Below, piece by piece: positions 1-8,220 of a stretch of 64,000 nt of DNA; position 1 is the stretch's first letter; the number at the start of each line of letters is the position of its first letter. Where the stretch lies: positions 605,486 to 669,485 of the forward strand of contig NZ_PTJD01000001.1 of NCBI RefSeq assembly GCF_002934625.1, read 5' to 3'. A model generated the notes under the pieces. It searched no databases. It was not told the DNA's origin and saw only the letters and a list, made by a program, of their open reading frames with translations. This DNA is from Kineococcus xinjiangensis. GTDB lineage: Bacteria; Actinomycetota; Actinomycetes; Actinomycetales; Kineococcaceae. Made by a program: the position numbers and the translations under genes.

Positions 1-234
1 GCGCACGGCGATGCGGTAGGCGAAGGGGTCGAAGCGGTCTCCGCAGAGGGAGTACTGGCGCATCTCGCCCGTGGGCAGGACGACGTCGATGTGCGCGCCG
101 GGGGCCCAGTCGCGCAGCCGCCCCCCGCCCGGCTCCACGAGCGTGAGTGCGACGACGTCGTCGGCGACGCGGTCCTTCTCCGCGACGAGGAGCGTGGCCG
201 TCGCGGCCGGCTGCGCCGTGCGTCCTGTACCCAT
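1..234 (-). CDS. PDR/VanB-type oxidoreductase (N-terminal part)
   Basis: The gene runs off the left edge; 78 codons are visible from an ATG preceded by GAGGAGGAG. The peptide has the N-terminal FMN/FAD-binding beta-barrel pattern of phthalate dioxygenase reductases and VanB-type demethylase reductases: a W-x-PGAHIDV strand followed by RQYSLCGD, the flavin-binding R-x-Y-S signature. Such proteins pass electrons from NAD(P)H through flavin and a C-terminal 2Fe-2S domain to a Rieske oxygenase. Neither the later domains nor the partner oxygenase is visible. The aromatic catabolic genes to the right suggest an O-demethylase or ring hydroxylase partner, which is inference. Confidence 0.8.
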   Translation of the reverse strand, partial: MGTGRTAQPAATATLLVAEKDRVADDVVALTLVEPGGGRLRDWAPGAHIDVVLPTGEMRQYSLCGDRFDPFAYRIAVR

Positions 235-279
235 GTCTCCTCCTCGAGCAGGGACCGCAAGTCTGGAAGGGGCGGAAGC

Positions 280-324
280 GGGCGGCCACCTCCCTCTCGG
301 TGTGCGAGAGGGAGGTGGCCGCCC
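280..324 (-). terminator. Terminator hairpin after the GH3 gene
   Basis: A perfect 19-bp inverted repeat (280-298 with 306-324) with a 7-nt loop lies 35 nt past the stop of the secreted GH3 gene and before the partial reductase. It has no long T-run, as is usual in high-GC actinobacteria. Confidence 0.8.
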
Positions 325-358
325 GGGTGGCGGGGCGGGGCGCGCCGCCACCGCGCGA

Positions 359-2956
359 TCAGCTGATCGTGATGGGCGTGGTCAGCGGGGTGTCCGTGGC
401 CGAGGTGCCGATGGAGGCGAGGACCCGGCCCTTGGGCGTGACCCACTTCTTGGTGGCGGTGTCCCAGAACTGCAGGGACCGGCGCGGGACCTGGACGGTC
501 ACGGTCCGGCTCTCACCGGCGGCGAGGTCGAGGCTGACGAAACCGGCGAGCGCCTTCGTCGGGGTCTCGACGATGGTGGGCAGGGCGCCGACGTAGACCT
601 GCGCGACGGTGGTGCCGGCCCGGTTGGAGGTGTTCCGCACGGTGAACGTCACGGGCACGCTCTGGGCCGTGCCGGTGCTGCTGATCGTGCCGCCCTGGGC
701 CCCCGAGTACGCGAAGCTCGCGTAGGACAGGCCGTGGCCGAAGGGGAACAACGGAGTCTGGCCGTTCTTGTGGAAGAGACGGTAGCCGGTGTGGATGCCC
801 TCCGCGTAGGTGGTCGTGCCCCCGGTGCCCGGGTAGGAGGCGGCACCCTGCGCGACGACGCCCTGGCCGGGGCCGGTGGGGAAGGTGACGGGGAGCCGGC
901 CGCCCGCGTCGGCGTCGCCGAAGAGGACGTTGGCCGGGCCGGTGCCCACGGCGGCACCCGGGTACCAGACCTGCAGGACGCCCTCGACCTGCGACAGCCA
1001 CGGCATGGTGACGCCGCCGGGGGTGTTCAGGACGACGACGGTGTTCGGGTTGGCCGCCGCGACGGCGGAGATGAGCTCGTTCTGGTCGCCGGGCAGGGCG
1101 AAGGACGTGTCGCGGTCCATCCCCTCGCCGCTGGCCTGGTTGGCGTAGACGACCGCCGCGTCGGCCCCCCGCGCGGCCGCGACCGCGTCGGCGATGAGGG
1201 ACTTCGGCTGCCAGCCGAGGTGCAGCTCCGGGGGCAGGAAGCCGTTGCCCTGGGTGGTGTAGCTGACCTCGATGTCGGCGGGCTGGCCGGCGGTGAGCTG
1301 CACCTTCCCCTGGAGGGGGTAGTTCACCGGGCTCATGCCGAGGAAGTTGGTGAACTCCCGCTGCCCGGCGATGACGGTCTGGCCGTTGACCTTCACCGTC
1401 ACCCCGCCACCCACGAGGGCCGAGAGGCGGACGAGACCCGAGTGCGTCGGGATGATCTTGCCGGTGAAGCGCGCCGACCAGGTGGCGGGCAGCCCCTGGG
1501 TGAGGGGCTCGCCGCCGTGGAACTGGTGGTCGAGGGTCGCCACGTTCGCCGTCTTGACCGGGGTTCCGGAGAAGGTGCCGTTGCCGTAGAAGGTTGCGCG
1601 GAGACCGGCGCTGCCGTCGGGGGCCCGCAGGGCGCTGCTGGGGACCACGGGGAGCGCCACGTCGCCGAGGGAACCCTGGGCGGCGGTCACGGTCGCTCCG
1701 CTGCCGGCCTCGGCCCGGATCGCGGCCAGCGGGCTGGTCACGGTGCCGGGGATGACGTAGGAGGAGCCGCCCACGCCGGTCATCGCGTCGGCACCGGCGG
1801 GGCCGATCACCGCGATGCGCTGGGAGACGTTCTTCCGCAGCGGCAGGACGCCGGAGTTCTTCAGCAGGACGGAGCTCTTCTCCGCGACCCGGTTGGCGAC
1901 GGCCCTGTTCGTGGCCGTGCTGACGTGGTCGTCGTTCTCCGCCGGTGCGGGGTTGTCGAAGACACCGCTGTTGAAGATGGCGAAGGCGACGCGCTTGGCC
2001 GCCTCCTCGAGCCGGGTGGCGGAGATGGCGCCGTTGGTGAAGGCGTCGCGCGGGAAGTAGGGCCACAGGATGGTGGAGTCGACACCGGCGTTGAAGCCCT
2101 TGACGTTGTCGGTGCCGGCCATGAAGTCGGGGATGATCGCTCCCCTGAAACCGGTGGCTGCGCGCAGCTCGTCCATCAGCGCCTTGTTCTCGCAGGCGAA
2201 GACGCCGTTGACCTGCGGGTAGGAGCACATCGCCGCATCCGCACGGCCCTTGGTCACCAGCTCCTCGAACGGGGCGTTGTACACCTCCTTCAGGGCGCGC
2301 TCGGAGACGTTGATGTTGCCGTAGTTGCGGTTGGTCTCCTGGGTGTAGGCCCCGAAGTGCTTGGCGGCGACGAGGACGTCGTTGCTGCGCATGCCCCGGG
2401 ACACCCCGGCGCCGATCCGGCCGCTGAGCAGCGGGTCCTCGCTCAGCGACTCCGTCTGGCGGCCGGACAGCCCGCTGCGGATGACGTCGACCGTGGGGGC
2501 CAGCATGAGGGTCTTGCCCTGCGCACGGGCCTCCTCGGCGGCCACGTCGCCGTAGCGCTGCGCCAGCTCCACGTCGAACGTGGCCGCCAGCGCCTCCGGA
2601 ACGGGGAGGGCGGTGGCGCCCCCCGACTCGTTGCGGACGCCGCTGGAGGTGTCCGCGGCGATGATGTTCGGCACCCCGAACGCCGAGAGGGAGGCGTAGT
2701 CCCCCGTCACCAGTGCCACGCGCTGCGCCTGGGTGAGAGCAGCCACCAGGTCGTTCGCGCGCTGCACCGAGGAACGGGTGCGGTCCCGCCACGGCTGCGT
2801 TGTGGTGGTCGTGGTGCTCCGCCAGTCCGCCCGCTGGCCGGAGGAGTAGGAGCCGTCGCCCGACGGCTGCGGGGCAGCCGCGGCGGTGGGCAGGACGACG
2901 GGGGACATGACCAGAGCCGAGGCGGCGGTGGCCACGGCCAGGCGTCTGCGGATCAT
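359..2956 (-). CDS. Secreted GH3 beta-glycosidase with PA14 insert
   Basis: This 865-residue enzyme is predicted to remove terminal beta-linked sugars outside the cell. The chosen ATG has GAGAGGAAG just upstream and opens a clear signal peptide (MIRRR, hydrophobic stretch, AAAA near residue 28); longer reading frames upstream lack this logic. The GH3 barrel contains the conserved AAKHF at about 197-201 and the likely nucleophile Asp277 in IIPDFMAG. A PA14 carbohydrate-binding domain (about 450-583) is inserted in the second GH3 domain, and a C-terminal fibronectin-III-like domain follows. PA14-containing GH3 enzymes often act on aryl or disaccharide glucosides; the substrate here is not known. 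An IclR gene lies upstream on the same strand. Confidence 0.9.
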   Translation of the reverse strand: MIRRRLAVATAASALVMSPVVLPTAAAAPQPSGDGSYSSGQRADWRSTTTTTTQPWRDRTRSSVQRANDLVAALTQAQRVALVTGDYASLSAFGVPNIIAADTSSGVRNESGGATALPVPEALAATFDVELAQRYGDVAAEEARAQGKTLMLAPTVDVIRSGLSGRQTESLSEDPLLSGRIGAGVSRGMRSNDVLVAAKHFGAYTQETNRNYGNINVSERALKEVYNAPFEELVTKGRADAAMCSYPQVNGVFACENKALMDELRAATGFRGAIIPDFMAGTDNVKGFNAGVDSTILWPYFPRDAFTNGAISATRLEEAAKRVAFAIFNSGVFDNPAPAENDDHVSTATNRAVANRVAEKSSVLLKNSGVLPLRKNVSQRIAVIGPAGADAMTGVGGSSYVIPGTVTSPLAAIRAEAGSGATVTAAQGSLGDVALPVVPSSALRAPDGSAGLRATFYGNGTFSGTPVKTANVATLDHQFHGGEPLTQGLPATWSARFTGKIIPTHSGLVRLSALVGGGVTVKVNGQTVIAGQREFTNFLGMSPVNYPLQGKVQLTAGQPADIEVSYTTQGNGFLPPELHLGWQPKSLIADAVAAARGADAAVVYANQASGEGMDRDTSFALPGDQNELISAVAAANPNTVVVLNTPGGVTMPWLSQVEGVLQVWYPGAAVGTGPANVLFGDADAGGRLPVTFPTGPGQGVVAQGAASYPGTGGTTTYAEGIHTGYRLFHKNGQTPLFPFGHGLSYASFAYSGAQGGTISSTGTAQSVPVTFTVRNTSNRAGTTVAQVYVGALPTIVETPTKALAGFVSLDLAAGESRTVTVQVPRRSLQFWDTATKKWVTPKGRVLASIGTSATDTPLTTPITIS

Positions 2957-3287
2957 GCGCTTCCTCTCGGTGGCAGGAGGCATCGCCGGGCATCGACTGG
3001 AGAGGGCGCTGCGGCCGGTGCCGGGGTCTGTCCGGCTGGTCCGCAACGCGTTCCGGGTCACGAGCGCCTCGAGGGACGGCCCTGCCGGGCCGTGCGGATC
3101 CGCCCACCACGACTGCGTGGTGGGCCCGGTGCGGCAACGCATCCGGGGTTCGGTCCGTGGTCCGGTGGCAGGACTCCCGGCGCTCGTCGCTCGGTGAGGC
3201 ACCGCTCGGGGTGCCGCTCCTGGGAGTGCTCGAAGCGTGCCACCGGCGCGGTCGGCACCGGAAGCACCGATCACCTGATGCGAGGCA
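2957..3287. other. Intergenic region upstream of the secreted GH3 gene
   Basis: This 331-nt stretch between the iclR stop and the GH3 start holds no credible gene. It contains a 9-bp stem with a 4-nt loop (3103-3111 with 3116-3124), a CAACGCGTTC near-palindrome around 3043-3054, and a 15-bp palindrome at its left-gene boundary (listed separately). It probably carries the GH3 promoter and its control sites; I could not place a convincing -10/-35 pair. Confidence 0.5.
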
Positions 3288-3290
3288 TCA
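3276..3290. promoter_or_regulatory. Candidate operator palindrome (TGATGC-N3-GCATCA)
   Basis: A perfect inverted repeat with 6-bp arms and a 3-bp centre overlaps the stop codon of the IclR gene and lies upstream of GH3. A related GATG-N5-CATC site occurs at 7025-7039 before the dioxygenase operon. The regulator that binds it, possibly the adjacent IclR protein, is inferred. Confidence 0.35.
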
Positions 3291-4130
3291 CCTGTGCTGA
3301 TGGGCCGGTCGCACCGGGCTGCGGCCGCCGGCCTCACCGGCGCCGAGGCGCCGGGTGACGCCCCGGGAGGCCGCGTGCAGGGCCGGCACGACGGACTTCG
3401 CGCCCGCGTCGTTGGGGACGATGGCGGAGAGAGCGGCGATCACGCGCCCCGTGGCGTCGCGGATGGGAACCGCCACCCCGGTGGCCTCCGGGTGCACGAG
3501 GCCGGCGCACAGCGCGAACCCCTGACCGCGCACGCGGGCCAGTTCCGCCCGCAGGCGCACGGGGTCGGTCACGGAGGCGGCGGTCGTCGCGGTCAGGGGC
3601 CGGGACAGGACCCGCTCGAGCAGGTCCGTCGGGCCGTGCGCGAGCAGCACCCATCCCGACGAGGCCAGGTGCAGCGGCAGCCGGCCCGCGATGCGGGTGA
3701 GGCTGACGACCGCCGCGGGCGCGCTGAGTCGTTCGAGGAAGAGCGCCTCGTCGCCGTCCAGGACGCTGAGCTGCACGTGGTGGCCGACCGCGTCGTGGAG
3801 GTCCTCCAGCGACGGCATGGCGGCCTCGCGCAGGCTGAGCGCCGGCGAGGCGCGCATCGCCAGCTCCCACAGCCGCACGCCGGTCCGCACGCGCCGGTCG
3901 GTGCCGCGGGTGAGGAGCCCGTGGGCGACCAGCTCGGCGACCAGGCGTGAGGTGGTGGCGACGTGCAGCCCGGAGCGGCGGGCGATCTCGGTGACGGTGA
4001 GGGACGTGTCACCCGCCTCGAAGGCCTCGAGGATGCGCACGACGCGCGAGACGAGGGACTCCCCCGTCCGCTCCTGCCCGGCGCCCGGGGACGGGGGCTG
4101 CGGCCCGCCCGGCAGGGGCTGCGCGCTCAT
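3288..4130 (-). CDS. IclR-family transcriptional regulator
   Basis: The 280-residue protein has an N-terminal winged helix-turn-helix (about 30-85, including VTEIARRSGLHVATTSRLV) followed by an IclR effector-binding domain with the typical GHHVQLSVLDGDEALFLERL stretch. IclR proteins often control aromatic and sugar catabolic genes in response to a pathway metabolite. Its ATG overlaps the stop of the upstream dehydrogenase remnant (ATGA), so the two are co-transcribed. It precedes the secreted GH3 gene on the same strand. Likely targets are that GH3 and perhaps the aromatic operon to the right; this is inference from position. Confidence 0.9.
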   Translation of the reverse strand: MSAQPLPGGPQPPSPGAGQERTGESLVSRVVRILEAFEAGDTSLTVTEIARRSGLHVATTSRLVAELVAHGLLTRGTDRRVRTGVRLWELAMRASPALSLREAAMPSLEDLHDAVGHHVQLSVLDGDEALFLERLSAPAAVVSLTRIAGRLPLHLASSGWVLLAHGPTDLLERVLSRPLTATTAASVTDPVRLRAELARVRGQGFALCAGLVHPEATGVAVPIRDATGRVIAALSAIVPNDAGAKSVVPALHAASRGVTRRLGAGEAGGRSPVRPAHQHR

Positions 4131-4636
4131 GTCGCACCCGCCGCGGCCTCGGAGATCGACTTCACGCCGCCGTGGGCCGTCATGCCCCCGTCGACGGGGA
4201 TGTCGGCGCCGCTGATGAAGGAGGAGGCGTCGCCGACGAGGAACACCACCAGCGCCGCGACCTCCTCCACCGTGCCGGTGCGGCCCAGCGGCGTCTCCGC
4301 GATGCCGGCGGCGCGGAAGCCCTCGGGCGCGGACTCCGTCATGGGGGTCTCGATGAACCCGGGGTGGATGGCGTTGACCCGGTGGACCCGCTCGAGGTCG
4401 TCGACGGCGAGGTCGGCCAGCCGCGCGCGCCAGGTGGTCCCGGCGTCGTTGACGAGGGCGTCGACGCGGCCCGCCCGTTCGGCGGTGCCGGCGGCGACGA
4501 CCCGGGCGCCCTGCGCCGCGAGCATCCTCGCCTCAGCGGCCCCCTGCCCGCGCGCTGCTCCGGTCACGACCACCAGTTTGCCCGCGACGTCGCGCCCGGT
4601 CCCCTCGTACCGGCGCACCGGGTCCGACGCCTCCAC
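4127..4636 (-). pseudogene. Short-chain dehydrogenase remnant lacking catalytic core
   Basis: About 169 residues can be read from a GTG at 4636, against about 250-270 for a normal SDR. The Rossmann start is intact (KLVVVTGAARGQGAAEA), but after ARVVAAG the second half of the nucleotide site is missing and the frame resumes at GRVDALVNDAG. A second gap runs from HRVN straight to AIHPGFIETPM, removing the Ser and YxxxK catalytic residues. The C-terminus (FISGADIPVDGGM) is normal. The frame stays open, so a short protein may be made, but it cannot be a working SDR by the usual mechanism. It overlaps iclR by 4 nt. The start codon is uncertain. Confidence 0.75.
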
Positions 4637-4697
4637 GCGCACTCCCACGCCCCTACCGTGGGGTGGCGCCGCGCCCCGCGCAAGGCACCATGTCGGT

Positions 4698-5672
4698 ATG
4701 GAGCACATCAGCCGCGTCGATGCGGCCCGCCCTGCGGATTCGCGGCGGCGGGAGCGGACGGTGCACCTCGCGAACCTCGACCTCAACCTGCTCGTCGCGC
4801 TGGACGCCCTGCTGCAGCGGCGCAGCGTCACGAAAGCCGCCGCCCAGATGGGCCTCAGCCAGCCGGCGCTGTCCGCGTCGCTGGCCCGGCTGCGGCGCCA
4901 CTTCGACGACCCGCTGCTGACCAGGGTGGGCAACGAGTACCACCTGACGCCGCTGGCGCAGCAACTGAGAGAGCGGACCCGGGTGGTGCTGGCGGGCGTG
5001 GAGCGCGTGTTCGCCGCCGAGCCCGACTTCGACCCCGCCTCCTCCACCCGGGAGGCGACGCTCGTCACCAGCGACTACAGCGAGAGCGTCCTCGGTCCGG
5101 CCCTGAGTTCGCTGCTGGCGCAGGAGGCACCGGGGATGCGCCTGCGCCTGCTCGCGAACACCCCTCAGCTCGTGGACAACGCCGAGCGCGTCCTGACCGG
5201 GGTCGACCTGCTCCTGCTGCCCCACGGGTTCCTCACGGACCTCCCGCACGAGGACCTGCACCGCGACCGCTGGATGTGCATCGTCTCCGCCGACAACCCC
5301 GCAGTGGGTGGGGAACTGACGCCGGAGCACCTGCGCACGATGCCGTGGGTGGTGACGTACCACGGGCCGACCGCCTCGACCCCGGCCGCACGGCAGATGC
5401 GGATGCTCGGCATCGAACCGCGCGTGCAGGTCGTCACCGAGCACTTCCTCGCCGTGCCGGGACTCGTGGCGGGCAGCGGGCGCATCGCCCTGCTGCAGGA
5501 ACTGCTCGTGCGCCGTCTGCCGGCCGACTCCGGGGTCCGGGCGCTCCCCTGCCCCGTCGAGCTCGGGCCGCTCATCGAGGCGATGTGGTGGCACCCGGCC
5601 TATTCCGCGGACCCGGAGCACGAGTACCTGCGCGGACTGGTGCTGCGCGCGGCCCGGTCGCTGCGCGCCTGA
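4698..5672 (+). CDS. LysR-family transcriptional regulator
   Basis: The 324-residue protein carries a LysR helix-turn-helix at about 43-73 (SVTKAAAQMGLSQPALSASL) and a periplasmic-binding-like effector domain. The sequence DPLLTRVGNEYHLTPLA resembles the NodD/NahR/LinR group, which often senses aromatic compounds. The ATG at 4698 lacks a strong ribosome binding site; a GTG at 4761, closer to the DNA-binding domain, is an alternative. It is divergent from the dehydrogenase-iclR pair, with only about 60 bp between. It probably controls the MFS transporter and the ring-cleavage genes downstream. Confidence 0.9.
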   Translation: MEHISRVDAARPADSRRRERTVHLANLDLNLLVALDALLQRRSVTKAAAQMGLSQPALSASLARLRRHFDDPLLTRVGNEYHLTPLAQQLRERTRVVLAGVERVFAAEPDFDPASSTREATLVTSDYSESVLGPALSSLLAQEAPGMRLRLLANTPQLVDNAERVLTGVDLLLLPHGFLTDLPHEDLHRDRWMCIVSADNPAVGGELTPEHLRTMPWVVTYHGPTASTPAARQMRMLGIEPRVQVVTEHFLAVPGLVAGSGRIALLQELLVRRLPADSGVRALPCPVELGPLIEAMWWHPAYSADPEHEYLRGLVLRAARSLRA

Positions 5673-5788
5673 GGGGTCGCATCGGCGGCGTGGATGCCGT
5701 CCATCACGAGGAGTTGTTGGCCGTTCGGGGGCGGGGTCGGGAAACTCCGGAAACCGGCCCGCGACGGTGCGGGCCCGAAGGAGGTCCC

Positions 5789-6997
5789 GTGTCCGGAACC
5801 CTGTCCCCCGATTCCACCAGCGCCTCGTCGGCCTCGCCGGCGTCCCGGCGAGAACCGGGAACCCCGCAGGGGCTGCTCCTCGTCGGCCTCAGCTGCCTGG
5901 CCGTGCTCGGGGCGGTGCTGATCGCGCCCATCCAGCCCAGCATCGCCCGGCACTTCGCGGACACCCCCGGCGTCGGCGCCCTGGTTCCGATCTCGCTCAC
6001 CGTGCCTGCCCTGGCCATCGCGCTCCTGGCGCCGGTCGCGGGCCGCATCATCGACCGCACCGGGCGCATCCGGCTCCTGGTGGCGTCCCTGGTGGCCTAC
6101 GCCGTCTTCGGGACGGCGCCCCTGTGGCTGGACTCCCTGGAGTCGATCGTCGCCAGCCGCGCCCTCGTGGGCGTCGCCGAGGCGGGGATCATGACCTGCG
6201 CCACGGCCCTGGTCGGTGACTACTTCACCGGCCGCCGCCGCAACCGGTACTTCGGCCTGCAGACCGTGGCTGCGTCCGTCTCCGCCGTGATCTTCATCGG
6301 GGCCGGCGGTGCGCTCGGGGCCCAGGACTGGCGAACCCCGTTCTGGCTGTACGCGGTCGGCCTGCTCGGGGCGGTCCTCGTGCCGTTCGTGCTCCGCGAG
6401 CCCGCGGCCGCACCGGCCGGCAAGCTGCCGCCCCTGGACCTGGAGCGGCTGCGCCTGCCGCTGGCCGTGACGTTCGTCGGCGGCATCGTCTTCTACACGC
6501 CGATCGTCGAGCTCTCCTTCGCGCTGGACGCCCTCGGCGTGGAGTCCGTCGCGGTCATCGGCGGCGTCAGCGCCCTGGCAGCGGTCGCGACGGCCGTGGG
6601 TGCCGCCTCGTTCGCCCCGATGGCCCGGCGCGGTCCGGCGGTGCTGCTGCCGGTGGCGTTCGGCCTCGCCGGCGTCGGCCTCGTCGTCGTCGCGCTCGCC
6701 CCGAGCGTGCCGGTGCTGCTGGCCGGCGGGATCATCGCCTCGGCGGGCACGGGCCTGATGCTGCCCACGCTGCTGTCGTGGACGCTGTCCGACGTGTCCC
6801 ACGACCAGCGCGGCCGGGCCACCGGCATCTGGACGGGCTGCCTCTTCATCGGGGAGTTCATCTGCCCGCTGGCCGTCCTCGCCATGTCCGCGGTCCTCGG
6901 CGGGCTCTCCGCGGCCCTGGTCGCCATCGCCGTCCTCTCCCTGGCCCTGGCCGTCTTCGTGCGGCTGCGCCACCCGCGCCCCGTCCTGACGCACTGA
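5789..6997 (+). CDS. MFS transporter, probable aromatic/metabolite permease
   Basis: A 402-residue integral membrane protein with about 12 hydrophobic segments and the MFS motif A variant GRIIDRTGRIR between segments 2 and 3. The GTG start is fixed by an excellent AAGGAGGTCCC directly upstream. It lies between the LysR regulator and the dioxygenase operon, so uptake of the aromatic substrate or export of an intermediate is likely. The substrate cannot be told from sequence. Confidence 0.85.
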   Translation: MSGTLSPDSTSASSASPASRREPGTPQGLLLVGLSCLAVLGAVLIAPIQPSIARHFADTPGVGALVPISLTVPALAIALLAPVAGRIIDRTGRIRLLVASLVAYAVFGTAPLWLDSLESIVASRALVGVAEAGIMTCATALVGDYFTGRRRNRYFGLQTVAASVSAVIFIGAGGALGAQDWRTPFWLYAVGLLGAVLVPFVLREPAAAPAGKLPPLDLERLRLPLAVTFVGGIVFYTPIVELSFALDALGVESVAVIGGVSALAAVATAVGAASFAPMARRGPAVLLPVAFGLAGVGLVVVALAPSVPVLLAGGIIASAGTGLMLPTLLSWTLSDVSHDQRGRATGIWTGCLFIGEFICPLAVLAMSAVLGGLSAALVAIAVLSLALAVFVRLRHPRPVLTH

Positions 6998-7024
6998 GGG
7001 GAGGCCCTGCGGCATCAGCAACAT

Positions 7025-7039
7025 CGATGCGTCTCATCG
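7025..7039. promoter_or_regulatory. Candidate operator CGATG-N5-CATCG
   Basis: An inverted repeat with 5-bp arms lies 28-42 bp after the MFS stop and about 135 bp before the dioxygenase start. It shares GATGCG-N3-CATC with the palindrome at 3276-3290, suggesting a common regulator. A wider CATCAGC / GCTGATG pair also brackets this stretch (about 7012-7070). Confidence 0.3.
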
Positions 7040-7092
7040 GGAAGTCGCTGTTCCCTGATACCCGCTGATGTCGCACAGTCGTCAGAGGACAC

Positions 7093-7135
7093 GCACCGCA
7101 GCGCCGGCCGCACCCCGGGCCCGGCGCTGCGGTGC
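7093..7135 (+). terminator. Hairpin between MFS and dioxygenase genes
   Basis: A perfect 15-bp stem (7093-7107 with 7121-7135) sits about 95 nt after the MFS stop and 37 nt before the dioxygenase ATG. It may end MFS transcription, or it may act as an attenuator in the leader of the catabolic operon. Confidence 0.6.
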
Positions 7136-7171
7136 GGGTCCGGCAGGACCCACATCCCGAGAGGATCAACG

Positions 7172-8212
7172 ATGATCAAGCTGCTGGCCCACCTCGCCCA
7201 CCTGGAGATCTCCTCCCCGGACGTCGCGGCCACCGCCGCCTTCCTCGAGCGCGGCTTCGGCCTGCGCCAGGTCGAGCGCGACGACGACGGCTCGGTCTAC
7301 CTGCGCTGCTGGGGCGACTACCACCCCTACAGCGTCATCGTCTCCCCCGGCGAGCAGCCCGCCCTGGTGAACATGGCGTGGCGGACCTCCAGCGAGGAGG
7401 CCCTCGACGAGGCCGCCCGTCGCGTGCAGGCCAAGGGCGTGAGCGGCACCTGGTTCGACAAGCGCCAGGGCCACGGCCGCTCCTTCCAGTTCACCGGCCC
7501 CTACGGGCACACCATGGAGCTGTACTGGGACGTCCCGCAGCACCAGGCGCCGGCCGAGCTGCGGTCGGTCTTCCCCGACCGCCCGGAGAAGCGCTCCTCG
7601 CACGCCGCGGCTCCCCGCTTCCTCGACCACGTCACCGTCGCCAGTGCCGACGTCAGGGGCTTCGCGGCCTGGTACAGCGAGGTCCTGGGCTTCCGCACCA
7701 TGGCGTTCACCGAGCTGGACCACGCGGACATCACCGTCTTCAGCGTGCTGACCACCAACGAGAAGTCCCACGACCTCGGCGTCGTCCTCGACTCCTCCAC
7801 CCTGGGCGGGCGCGTCAACCACATCGCGTTCTGGACCGACTCCCACCAGGAGCTGCTGGTCGCGGCCGACGTCCTCATGGAGAACGGCGCGCACATCGAG
7901 TACGGCCCCTCCATCCACGGCATCGGCGAGCAGACCTTCCTGTACTTCCGCGAGCCGGGCGGGCTGCGCATCGAGCTCAACACCGGTGGGTACCGCAACT
8001 ACGTGCCCGACTGGCAGCCCCACACCTGGAAGCCCTCGCTCGGCTCGAACAGCATCTACCGCAACTCCGCGATGCCCATGTCGATGACGGAGTGCTTCCC
8101 GCCGGACCCCGGCAAGCCGTCCGCCACCGAGGAGGGCGTGCTCCCCGGCACCGAGGAGGCCCTGCTGCAGGCCGCCATCGCCAACCCCTACGCGCAGCAC
8201 GGCCAGGGCTGA
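7172..8212 (+). CDS. Extradiol ring-cleavage dioxygenase (VOC / catechol 2,3-dioxygenase type)
   Basis: A 346-residue two-module VOC enzyme that should insert both atoms of O2 next to a catechol-type diol (meta cleavage). The Fe(II) ligands are visible in the C-terminal module: His153 (FLDHVTVAS), His217 (VNHIAFW) and Glu268 (LRIELN), closely matching the usual 153/214/265 spacing of catechol 2,3-dioxygenases. The active-site His and Tyr region (HIEYGPSIHG, about 241-250) is present. The start ATG has a GAGAGG site upstream. It is the first gene of a five-gene catabolic operon. The C-terminus is extended by about 40 residues beyond the catalytic core. The ring substrate is unknown. Confidence 0.93.
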   Translation: MIKLLAHLAHLEISSPDVAATAAFLERGFGLRQVERDDDGSVYLRCWGDYHPYSVIVSPGEQPALVNMAWRTSSEEALDEAARRVQAKGVSGTWFDKRQGHGRSFQFTGPYGHTMELYWDVPQHQAPAELRSVFPDRPEKRSSHAAAPRFLDHVTVASADVRGFAAWYSEVLGFRTMAFTELDHADITVFSVLTTNEKSHDLGVVLDSSTLGGRVNHIAFWTDSHQELLVAADVLMENGAHIEYGPSIHGIGEQTFLYFREPGGLRIELNTGGYRNYVPDWQPHTWKPSLGSNSIYRNSAMPMSMTECFPPDPGKPSATEEGVLPGTEEALLQAAIANPYAQHGQG

Positions 8213-8220
8213 GGAGCGTC

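Noticed and set aside
71..3358. A very long open frame antisense to the secreted GH3 gene
   Set aside because: It has low-complexity Gly/Arg/Ala-rich translation, no domain, and lies opposite a clear GH3 enzyme; it results from high GC at third codon positions.
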